This document shows positions 1 through 7,000 of a DNA stretch of 8,470 nucleotides, piece by piece. Below the pieces are notes generated by a model that was given only the letters and a program-made list of their open reading frames with translations, was not told where the DNA came from and ran no database searches. Position numbers and translations under genes: made by a program. Source of the stretch: Pseudomonadota bacterium (lineage in GTDB: Bacteria; Pseudomonadota; Gammaproteobacteria; Steroidobacterales; Steroidobacteraceae); contig QGUX01000153.1 in the NCBI GenBank assembly GCA_003242275.1, positions 1 to 8,470 of the forward strand. The letters run 5' to 3'. Within the stretch, counting starts at the first letter, position 1; the number at the start of each line of letters is the position of its first letter.

Positions 1-1
1 G

Positions 2-595
2 GGTCACTGGGGGGCTGGTGTTGGCTTCGCCGTGGTTTTGGACCTGGGCTGGTGGTTGCTGCTGCCGCTGCTGGCCGGCGCGCTGCTGCAGGCCCAGGGC
101 GACGCGGCCGTTCCGCTCAGCGGAATATGGAAAGTCGTCGTGCAGCTGCTGCTGCCCTTCGTCGTGGGCCACCTGCTGCACTCGCGGCTGGCCGCCTGGG
201 CGGAGCGGCGCAAGAAACTGATCACGTGGTCCGACCGCCTGACCATCCTGCTGGCGGTCTACAGCGCGTTCTCGGCCGCGGTGCTCGGCGGCATCTGGTC
301 GACGCTGCCACTGAACACGCTGCTGCTGGTGGCCGCGGTGTGCGCGGTGCTGCTCACAACCGTGATGCTGTTCGCAATAGGTACTTCCCGCATTCTCGGG
401 CTTTCGGCCACCGATCAGCGCTCGGTGCAGTACTGCGGATCCTTCAAGAGCCTCGTCAGCGGCGTTCCGATGGCACGCGTGCTGTTTCCTTCCGCGGAAA
501 TTGGCGCGATGATTCTGCCCATCATGATCTACCACCAGATGCAGCTGATGGTGAGCGCCACGCTGGCGCCGCGCCAGGCACGCAGAACGCCATGA
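2..595 (+). CDS. SBF-like (bile acid:sodium symporter superfamily) transporter, 5'-truncated
   Basis: C-terminal part of an inner-membrane transporter of the SBF-like family (E. coli YfeH type). The frame is open to the left edge with no stop, so the real start lies outside; the GTG at 32 is only an internal codon. The visible 187 residues from that GTG hold several hydrophobic helices (about 1-22, 33-50, 68-90, 92-115 and 155-175). They also hold the family signature near the end, CGSFKSLVSGVPMARVLFP, followed by PIMIYHQMQLMV. Family members are usually about 330 residues, so roughly 60% is present. The family is related to bile-acid/sodium symporters, but the substrate of SBF-like bacterial members is mostly unknown and I do not assign one. 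The stop overlaps the next start (ATGA, 592-595), suggesting translational coupling. The first 30-50 bases fit the family less well and may contain sequencing errors. Confidence 0.85.
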   Translation, partial: GHWGAGVGFAVVLDLGWWLLLPLLAGALLQAQGDAAVPLSGIWKVVVQLLLPFVVGHLLHSRLAAWAERRKKLITWSDRLTILLAVYSAFSAAVLGGIWSTLPLNTLLLVAAVCAVLLTTVMLFAIGTSRILGLSATDQRSVQYCGSFKSLVSGVPMARVLFPSAEIGAMILPIMIYHQMQLMVSATLAPRQARRTP

Positions 596-1356
596 TCCCG
601 TACCGCAAGAAACCGACGTTCCTCCCTCCCGAACAGTGCCCGCAGGCCGGGCACGAACGGATGGTGCTGCAGCAGCCCATCGCCAACTTCACCGCCGACG
701 GCGTATTCGAACCCGAGCCGGAACTGCTCCGGCGCATGAACGAGACCGGCGCGGTGTTCATGATGGGACAGAACCCCAACCTGCCGGTGATGCCCGAGAA
801 GCCGAAGCTGCTCGACTTCTTCCACTACCGCTTCAACGACATCGCCTTCCGCCACCTGCTGCAGAGCGCGAAGCTGGCGATGGATGCGGGCCAGAGCGAG
901 ACCGTCATCCTCGCCTGCCTGTTGCACGACATCTCCAACGGTGCCTTCCTGCGCACCGACCACGGCTACTGGGGCGCGCAGATGATCGCGCCCTACGTCA
1001 GCGAGGAAGTGGCCTGGGCCGTGCGCTACCACCAGGCGCTGCGCTACTTCCCCGACGAGTCGGTGGGCTACAAGTATCCCGAGGCCTACCACAAGTTCTT
1101 CGGGCCGGACTTCAAGCCGCCGGAGTATCTCGTCAGGGCCCACGAGGAAGCGCGCAGGCACAAGTGGTACATGACCTCGCGCCTGATCACGATCTACGAC
1201 ATCTACTCCTTCCAGGACGGCGTGGAGGTCGATCCGGAGATCTTCACCGACATCATCGGCCGCCACTTCAAGGAGCCCGAAGAGGGCCTCGGCTTCGACA
1301 ACTCGCCCGTCGCGCACATGTGGCGGACGATGATCTGGCCGAACAACTTCCTCTGA
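592..1356 (+). CDS. HD-domain metalloprotein (phosphohydrolase or diiron-oxygenase-like)
   Basis: A 254-residue soluble protein with no signal peptide or membrane segment. The HD core spans about residues 80-205: HD doublet at H112-D113 in the segment LACLLHDISNG, H124 in DHGYWGA, H147 in RYHQALRYF and D203 in IYDIYS. H88, 24 residues before H112, can serve as the first ligand. This H...HD...H...H...D set is what dinuclear HD enzymes use, including the mixed-valence diiron oxygenases PhnZ and MIOX as well as phosphohydrolases. The spacings H88-H112, H124-H147 and H147-D203 resemble PhnZ as I remember it; H112-H124 is shorter. The substrate is unknown. The start at 592 is chosen because its ATG overlaps the previous stop by 4 nt; no strong Shine-Dalgarno is visible, which fits coupling. 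An alternative start is M24 at 661. The in-frame opening upstream of 592 runs inside the transporter gene and is not taken as coding. Confidence 0.85.
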   Translation: MIPYRKKPTFLPPEQCPQAGHERMVLQQPIANFTADGVFEPEPELLRRMNETGAVFMMGQNPNLPVMPEKPKLLDFFHYRFNDIAFRHLLQSAKLAMDAGQSETVILACLLHDISNGAFLRTDHGYWGAQMIAPYVSEEVAWAVRYHQALRYFPDESVGYKYPEAYHKFFGPDFKPPEYLVRAHEEARRHKWYMTSRLITIYDIYSFQDGVEVDPEIFTDIIGRHFKEPEEGLGFDNSPVAHMWRTMIWPNNFL

Positions 1357-1380
1357 CGGCCGGCTCCTCCTGCGGTTGGC

Positions 1381-1418
1381 GGATCTCCCCGGCCCGGCCT
1401 TTGACCCCGGGGAGATTC
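1381..1418 (+). terminator. GC-rich inverted repeat, possible terminator after the HD gene
   Basis: The arms 1383-1392 (ATCTCCCCGG) and 1407-1416 (CCGGGGAGAT) are perfectly complementary over 10 bp. A G-U and a G-C pair at the base extend the stem to 12 bp, around a 14-nt loop. It begins 24 nt after the HD gene stop. What follows (TCTCGTGTG) is not a U-run, so this is not a classical intrinsic terminator. It could instead protect the 3' end, pause polymerase or bind a protein as DNA. Confidence 0.45.
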
Positions 1419-1434
1419 TCGTGTGTGATGGCCA

Positions 1435-1453
1435 CTCCACAGGGACGGTGGAG
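1435..1453 (+). promoter_or_regulatory. Small hairpin covering the GNAT gene ribosome binding site
   Basis: CTCCAC (1435-1440) pairs perfectly with GTGGAG (1448-1453) across a 7-nt loop. The right arm is the apparent Shine-Dalgarno of the acetyltransferase gene that starts at 1462. When folded in mRNA, the hairpin would hide the ribosome binding site. Whether this regulates translation is inference; a 6-bp stem can arise by chance in GC-rich DNA. Confidence 0.3.
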
Positions 1454-1461
1454 AGCGTGAC

Positions 1462-2061
1462 ATGGAACAGCCTGGCCATCGCGGCACCCTCTTCCTGCGC
1501 AGCGAACGGCTCGTCCTGAGGCCCCAGACGGCCGAGGATTCCGTTGCCGTCCGGGAGGCCATCCGCGAATCCGCGGCCGCGATGCGCCCATGGTTGCCCT
1601 GGGTCGATCCCGGGAATACCGGACTCAGGCGGATGGGGTTCATCAACGTGCAACGCGCCGGCCTTCCGCCCGGCCTGCCGTTCGCCAGGCGCGAGTTCGT
1701 GATCTTCGAGGGCGAGGTCCCGGAACCGTTGGGATGCGTTTGCCTCACCATCGGTGCGCCGGCCGACCGCCATGCCAACCTGGCCTACTGGGTGCGGACA
1801 TCGGCAACCCGCCGCGGCGTGGCGACGGAAGCCGCCCGGATGGTCGCTGAGTATGGTTTCCGGCAGCTCGGCCTCAACCGCATCGAGATCATCACCGTGC
1901 CAGCCAATGTCGCGAGCTGCCGCGTGGCGGAGAAGTGCGGGGCGAAGTTCGAGGGCATCGCGCGCAACCGCATCGTCTTGCATGACGAGGTGCATGACGC
2001 CATGCAGTTCTCGCTGGTTCCGGAGGACCTCGGTATCCGCCCGCCGACGGCGCCAGGGTGA
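1462..2061 (+). CDS. GNAT family N-acetyltransferase, RimJ/RimL type
   Basis: A 199-residue cytoplasmic acetyltransferase predicted to move an acetyl group from acetyl-CoA to an amine, in RimJ/RimL relatives often a protein N-terminus. The N-terminal [16 protein letters not shown] (about 12-27) followed by MRPWLPWVD (41-49) is the usual opening of this subfamily. The acetyl-CoA pyrophosphate loop is at about 114-124 ([10 protein letters not shown]), preceded by the beta-strand ANLAYWV. The helix and strand after it ([30 protein letters not shown], split as [11 protein letters not shown] and [18 protein letters not shown]) are the typical C-terminal half. The length is normal for the family. 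The start is supported by GGTGGAG about 8 nt upstream and an in-frame stop at 1426. The macrodomain gene follows after 4 bp, so the two are almost surely co-transcribed. The substrate cannot be told from sequence; ribosomal protein, other protein or small-molecule amine are all possible. Confidence 0.9.
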   Translation: MEQPGHRGTLFLRSERLVLRPQTAEDSVAVREAIRESAAAMRPWLPWVDPGNTGLRRMGFINVQRAGLPPGLPFARREFVIFEGEVPEPLGCVCLTIGAPADRHANLAYWVRTSATRRGVATEAARMVAEYGFRQLGLNRIEIITVPANVASCRVAEKCGAKFEGIARNRIVLHDEVHDAMQFSLVPEDLGIRPPTAPG

Positions 2062-2065
2062 TGCC

Positions 2066-2575
2066 ATGCGCCTGCGCGCCCTCCAGGCCGACATCACCAC
2101 CCTGGCCGTGGACGCCATCGTCAACGCGGCCAACTCCTCGCTGCTCGGCGGCGGTGGTGTCGATGGCGCCATCCATCGCGCGGCGGGCCCGGGCCTGCTC
2201 GAAGAATGCCGCCGGCTCGGTGGCTGCCCGCCCGGTGATGCGAGGCTGACGCGCGGCCACGACCTGCCCGCGCGGCATGTGATCCACACCGTCGGCCCGG
2301 TCTGGCGGGGCGGCAGCCAGGGGGAGCACGAGGTGCTGGCCTCCTGCTATCGCCGCAGCCTAGAGATCGCGGACGAGCACGCGCTGCGCAGCATCGCCTT
2401 CCCGGGCATCAGCACCGGCGTCTACGGCTTCCCGGTCGAGCTGGCGGCTCCCATCGCCGTGCGCACGGTGGCGCAGTTCCTCAATGACGCCCCGGCGATC
2501 GAACAGGTGGTGTTCTGCTGCTTCTCCGCGCGCGACCTGTCGATCTACCAGCGGCTGCTCACGGGACTGCGCTGA
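2066..2575 (+). CDS. ymdB: O-acetyl-ADP-ribose deacetylase, YmdB-like macrodomain protein
   Basis: A 169-residue single-domain macro protein of the MacroD/YmdB class. It should hydrolyse O-acetyl-ADP-ribose and probably remove mono-ADP-ribose from acidic residues. The N-terminal ADP-ribose-binding segment (about 17-41) carries [20 protein letters not shown]23 and D33 match the residues reported as catalytic in E. coli YmdB (N25 and D35, from memory). The middle block [13 protein letters not shown] (71-83) and the phosphate-binding loop [11 protein letters not shown] (113-123) are also classic. In E. coli, YmdB is additionally described as a regulator of RNase III; that role is not shown here. 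The start at 2066 is supported by AGGGTG just upstream, the 4-bp spacing from the acetyltransferase stop, and the normal N-terminus it gives. The gene symbol rests on recognised family similarity, not on a search. Confidence 0.93.
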   Translation: MRLRALQADITTLAVDAIVNAANSSLLGGGGVDGAIHRAAGPGLLEECRRLGGCPPGDARLTRGHDLPARHVIHTVGPVWRGGSQGEHEVLASCYRRSLEIADEHALRSIAFPGISTGVYGFPVELAAPIAVRTVAQFLNDAPAIEQVVFCCFSARDLSIYQRLLTGLR

Positions 2576-2580
2576 GGCAC

Positions 2581-2601
2581 GGCCTGCGGTGCAGACCGGC
2601 C
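2581..2601 (+). other. Imperfect hairpin just after the macrodomain stop
   Basis: GGCCTGCGGT (2581-2590) can pair with ACCGGCC (2595-2601) around a GCAG loop if TG is bulged. It lies 5 nt downstream of the stop codon and has no U-run after it. It could stabilise the 3' end of the acetyltransferase/macrodomain mRNA, but it is weak evidence in DNA this rich in GC. Confidence 0.25.
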
Positions 2602-2644
2602 GCAACTGATCCCGCCGCGACAACGGGAGTCCGCCGCGCCACCC

Positions 2645-2672
2645 GGCCCCTCTCCCGAAAGAGATAGGGGCC
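2645..2672 (+). terminator. Hairpin between the macrodomain gene and the efflux operon, possible terminator
   Basis: GGCCCCTCTC (2645-2654) pairs with GAGA-GGGGCC (2661-2664 and 2667-2672), leaving a TA bulge and the loop CCGAAA. The 10 paired bases make a stable stem. It is followed by a pyrimidine tract (TCCCTCCCTCC) instead of a U-run. The position between two operons in the same direction suits a terminator. The CCCCTCTCCC...GAGA.GGGG pattern also recalls the short REP-like hairpins of some gammaproteobacteria; I see only one copy here. Confidence 0.45.
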
Positions 2673-2721
2673 TCCCTCCCTCCAGACACCCCGCCGCCCC
2701 GCCGACTGGCGAATGGGCGCG

Positions 2722-2737
2722 GGGGCGCCGTCGCCCC
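2722..2737 (+). promoter_or_regulatory. Perfect 6-bp GC hairpin in the efflux operon leader
   Basis: GGGGCG (2722-2727) and CGCCCC (2732-2737) form a perfect stem with a CCGT tetraloop, 60 bp before the adaptor start. It may be part of the 5' leader if transcription begins upstream. I could not identify a convincing -35/-10 pair in 2576-2797, so the transcript start is unknown and the role is a guess. Confidence 0.25.
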
Positions 2738-2755
2738 AAGATGCGCTCCACGAGC

Positions 2756-2771
2756 TGACAACTCATTGGCA
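2756..2771. promoter_or_regulatory. Imperfect dyad, candidate operator of the efflux operon
   Basis: The 16-bp site reads TGACAACTCATTGGCA, a dyad of the form TGnCAA-n4-TTGnCA in which 5 of 8 half-site positions are symmetric. It ends 26 bp before the adaptor ATG, where a repressor could block transcription. RND operons are commonly controlled by TetR, MarR or LysR proteins, but none is encoded in the window, so the binding protein is unknown. It does not match the MexT box as I remember it. Confidence 0.3.
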
Positions 2772-2797
2772 CTGGATGCACCCCCAGGGAGAACCGG

Positions 2798-4021
2798 ATG
2801 ACCCCCAAGTCCAACCCTTCAAGGAATTTCCCCCCGCGCACCGCCGTGCTGGCCCTGATGGGCCTCGCGGCCGGTGCACCCCTCTTCCTCACGGCCTGCA
2901 ACTCGCAGTCGGCGCAGGCGGCCGCCACGCAGGTGGTGGTCGCACCCGAGGTGAGCGTGGCCGAGGTGCTGGAGCGGGAGATCACCAACTACCGCGAGTT
3001 CACCGGCCGCATCGAGGCGGTGGAGCGCGTGGAACTGCGGCCGCGCGTCTCCGGCTACATCGAGTCGGTGGCCTTCCGCGAAGGCGCCGAGGTGGCCCGG
3101 GGCGACGTGCTGTTCGTGATCGATCCCCGGCCCTACGAGGCGGCGCTCAAGCGCGCCCAGGCGGAGCTGGCGCGCGCCGAGAGCGCGCTGCGCCAGGCGC
3201 AGGGTGAGCACGAGCGCGCGGTGAAGCTGCTGGCGCTGCGCGCGCTCTCCCAGGAGGAGTTCGACGCGCGCACCGCCGGCATCGAGAAGGCCCGCGCCGA
3301 CGTGCAGGCCGCGCACGCGGCGGTCGACGCGGCGGAGCTCGACCTGTCGTTCACCCGCGTGCGCGCGCCCATTGCCGGCGTGGTCAGCCGCGCCGAGGTC
3401 ACCGCCGGCAACTTCGTCGCCGCCGGCCAGACGCTGCTGACGCGGCTGGTCTCCATCGACCCGGTGTACGTGCGCTTCGAGGGCGACGAGGCCGCCTACC
3501 TGCAGCAGGCGCAGCTGGCGCGCGCCAATGGCGCAACGCCCAACGGCGCGGGCCAGCCGGTGTGGGTGGGCCTCGCCAACGAGGAAGGCTACCCGCACCA
3601 GGGCGAGCTGGTGTTCACCGACAACGAGCTGGACGCGCAGACCGGCACCATCCGCGCCCGCGCCAGGCTCTCCAACCGCGAACGGATCTTCACTCCCGGA
3701 CTGTTCGCGCGCGTGAGGCTTGGCGAGGGCGCGACCTACCACGCCATCCTGATCGACGATCGCGCCGTGGGCACGGACCAGACGCGCCGCTTCGTCTACG
3801 TGGTCGGGCCGGACAATACCGTGGAGTTCCGCCAGGTGGAGCTCGGTCCGCTGCACGAGGGCCTGCGCGTGGTGCGCGAGGGCCTCTCGCCCGGCGAGCG
3901 CATCGTGGTCAACGGCCTGATGCGTGTGCGGCCCGGCATCACGGTCTCACCGCAGCAGGTGGCCATGCGGCTGCCGGCCAGTGAGCAGGCCGAGCGCCTG
4001 CTGGCAGGCAACCGGCCATGA
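2798..4021 (+). CDS. mexE: RND efflux periplasmic adaptor (membrane fusion protein), MexE/OqxA-like
   Basis: A 407-residue adaptor that links the inner-membrane pump to the outer-membrane channel. It has a lipoprotein signal: hydrophobic stretch at about 15-33 ending in the lipobox LTAC, with C34 as the lipidated residue. Next come the beta-barrel/lipoyl entry (YREFTGRIEAVERVELRPRVSG, split as YREFTGRIEAV and RVELRPRVSGYIESV, about 65-92) and GDVLFVIDPRPYEAAL (102-117). The Ala/Arg/Glu-rich alpha-hairpin spans about 113-186, and the second lipoyl half has TRVRAPIAGVVSR (186-198). The membrane-proximal part has DAQTGTIRARA and FTPGLFARVRLG (about 279-309), a typical MexE/OqxA pattern. The length is normal. 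AGGGAGA at 2786-2792 is a good ribosome binding site for this ATG. The stop overlaps the pump start by 4 nt. MexE is the closest relative I recall; OqxA or BpeE would be equally reasonable names. Confidence 0.92.
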   Translation: MTPKSNPSRNFPPRTAVLALMGLAAGAPLFLTACNSQSAQAAATQVVVAPEVSVAEVLEREITNYREFTGRIEAVERVELRPRVSGYIESVAFREGAEVARGDVLFVIDPRPYEAALKRAQAELARAESALRQAQGEHERAVKLLALRALSQEEFDARTAGIEKARADVQAAHAAVDAAELDLSFTRVRAPIAGVVSRAEVTAGNFVAAGQTLLTRLVSIDPVYVRFEGDEAAYLQQAQLARANGATPNGAGQPVWVGLANEEGYPHQGELVFTDNELDAQTGTIRARARLSNRERIFTPGLFARVRLGEGATYHAILIDDRAVGTDQTRRFVYVVGPDNTVEFRQVELGPLHEGLRVVREGLSPGERIVVNGLMRVRPGITVSPQQVAMRLPASEQAERLLAGNRP

Positions 4022-7000
4022 ACATCTCGAAGTTCTTCATCGAACGGCCGGTCTTCTCGGCCGTTCTTTCCGGCTTCATCCTGATCGCGGGCCTGCTGTC
4101 GCTGCTGCGCCTGCCGGTCAGCGAGTACCCGGAGGTGGTGCCGCCCTCCATCGTGGTCACCGCCTCCTATCCCGGCGCCAACCCGCAGGTGATCTCCGAG
4201 ACCGTGGCCGCGCCGCTGGAGCAGGCCATCGTCGGCGTGGAGGACATGCTGTACCTGTCCTCGCAGGCCACGCTCGACGGCAACCTGCAGCTCACCATCA
4301 CCTTCCGCATCGGCACCGACATCGACCGTGCGCAGGTGCAGGTGCAGAACCGGGTCTCCTCGGCGCTGCCGCGGCTGCCCGAGGAGGTGCGCGCGCTGGG
4401 CGTGTCGACCACCAAGACCTCGCCCGACCTGATGATGGCGGTGAACCTGGTCTCCACCGATCCCGGCCACGACGCGCTGTACCTGCGCAACTACGCGCTG
4501 CTGCACGTGAAGGATGAGCTGGCGCGCCTGCCCGGCATGGGCAGCGTCGAGGTGTTCGGCTCCGGCGACTACGCCATGCGCGTGTGGCTGGATCCGGAGA
4601 AGCTCGCGGTTCGCGGCCTGACCACCAGCGACGTGATGGAGGCGATCCGCGAGCAGAACCTGCAGGTGGCGGCCGGCCAGATCGGCGCCCCGCCCTCGCC
4701 GGGCTCGGATTTCCAGATCGCGCTGGACACCATGGGCCGGCTGTCGACCGAGGAGCAGTTCCGCGACATCGTCATCAAGACCGGTCCGTACGGCGAGGTG
4801 CTGCGCCTGGGCGACGTGGCGCGCGTGGAGATGGGCGCCAGCACCTACGCGCTGCGCGGCTTCGTCGACCGCGACGAGACGGTGACCATCCCCATCTTCC
4901 AGGCGCCGGGTTCGAACGCGCTGGAGCTGGCGGGCCTGGTGCGCGAGACCATGGACCGGCTCGCCGACCAGTTCCCGCCCGGCATGAGCTACCGCATCAT
5001 CTACGACCCGACGGTGTTCGTGCGCCAGTCCATCGACAGCGTGGTGAAGACCCTGCTGGAGGCCGTGGCGCTGGTGGTGCTGGTCGTCATCCTGTTCCTG
5101 CAGACCTGGCGCGCCTCCATCATCCCGCTGGCGGCCGTGCCGGTGTCGGTGATCGGCACCTTCGCCGTGCTGCACGCCTTCGGCTTCTCCATCAACACGC
5201 TGTCGCTGTTCGGCCTGGTGCTGGCCATCGGCATCGTGGTGGACGACGCCATCGTGGTGGTCGAGAACGTCGAACGCCACATCACCGGCGGCCTCACGCC
5301 CATCGAGGCGACCAAGAAGGCGATGAGCGAGGTCAGCCGTCCCATCATCGCCATCACGCTGGTGCTGTGCGCCGTGTTCGTGCCGGTGGCCTTCGTCGAT
5401 GGCCTGACCGGCCAGTTCTACCGCCAGTTCGCGCTGACCATCGCCATCTCCACGGTGATCTCGGCGTTCAACTCGCTGACGCTCTCCCCGGCGCTGGCCG
5501 CGCTGCTGCTCAAGCCCCATGGCGCGAAGCCCGACCGGCTGTCGGCGCTGATCGAGCGCGTGTTCGGCGGCTTCTTCCGCCGTTTCAACCGCGGCTTCGA
5601 GAAGGCCGGCAACCTGTACCAGCAGGCCGTGGGCATCACCGTGCGGCGCCTCGGCATCGCGACGGTGGTGTACTTCGGGCTGGTGGGCCTGACGGCGCTG
5701 GGACTGAACAAGGTGCCCGAGGGCTTCATCCCCGCGCAGGACAAGCTGTACCTGGTGTCGGTGATCCAGCTCCCGCCCGGCTCGTCCATCGACCGCACCG
5801 AGGAAGTGGTGCGCCGCGTGGCCGACATCGGGCTCGAGGAGCCCGGCATCGAGGGTGCGCTGCAGTTCGCGGGCATGTCGCCCAACAACTACAACACGGC
5901 CGCCAACTCGGGGCTGGTGTTCTTCGCGCTGAAGCCCTTCAGCGACCGCGAGGACCCGCAGCACTCCGCCAACGCGATCACCGCGCGGCTGAACGCCAGG
6001 GTTGCCGGCATCCAGGAAGCCTACGTCGGCGTGTTCCCCCCGCCGCCGGTGCAGGGCCTGGGCAGCATGGGCGGCTTCAAGCTCAACGTCGAGGACCGCG
6101 CCAGCCACGGCCCGGAGGCGCTGTACCAGGCGGTGCAGGAAGTCATCGCCAGGGCGTACCAGGAGCCGGCGCTGGCCGGCGTGTACTCCACCTACCAGGT
6201 GAACGTGCCGCAGATCCGCGTCGAGGTGGACCGCGTCAAGGTCAAGCAGCAGGACGTGCGCATCACCGACGTGTTCCAGACGCTGCAGGCCTACCTGGGC
6301 TCGGCCTACGTGAACGACTTCAACCGCTTCGGCCGCACCTGGCGCGTGATGGTCCAGGCGGATGCGCCGTTCCGCAACGACATCGACGACATCCTCGAGC
6401 TCAAGACCCGCAATGCGCGCGGCGAGATGGTGCCACTGGGCTCGATGGTGAAGCTCGAGCGCAGCTTCGGTCCGGACTTCGTCGAGCGCTTCAATGCCTA
6501 CCGCTCGGCCGACATCACCGGCAACGCCGCGCCCGGCTACAGCTCCGGCGAGGCGCAGCGGGCCATCGCGCGCATCCTCGAGGAGACCCTGCCGCCGGGC
6601 ATGAGCTACGAGTGGACCGAACTGGCCTACCAGCAGCAGACCGCCAGCGGCACCGCGTTGCTGGTGTTCCCGCTGTGCGTGCTGTTCGTGTTCCTGGTGC
6701 TGGCGGCGCAGTACGAGAGCCTCACGCTGCCGCTGGCGATCATCCTGATCGTGCCGGTGGCGCTGCTGGCCGGCGTGGCCGGCGTGTTCCTGCAGGGCGG
6801 CGACAGCAACGTGTTCACGCAGGTGGGCTTCCTCGTGCTGGTGGCGCTCGCCAGCAAGAACGCCATCCTGATCGTGGAGTTCGCCAGGCACCTGCAGGAG
6901 GACGCCGGCCTGCCCGCCACGCGCGCGGTGCTCGAGGCCGCGCGCCTGAGGCTGCGTCCCATCCTGATGACCTCGATCGCGTTCATCATGGGCGTGGTGC

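Noticed and set aside
1..35. Nextera adapter at the left end, reverse-complement orientation
   Set aside because: I compared the first bases with the reverse complement of the adapter; only scattered matches appear, not enough to call it.
52..591. Extension of the HD protein upstream in its own frame to 52
   Set aside because: This stretch lies inside the transporter coding region and translates to Arg/Ala-rich sequence. The ATG at 592 overlapping the transporter stop is the natural start.
1754..2065. Longer macrodomain protein starting at 1754
   Set aside because: The added residues are an out-of-frame reading of the acetyltransferase gene. ATG 2066 gives the standard YmdB N-terminus and has a ribosome binding site.
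529..2289. A 586-codon open frame on the - strand across the HD, GNAT and macrodomain genes
   Set aside because: It runs antisense through three recognisable + strand genes and the gaps between them, has biased composition, and shows no domain.
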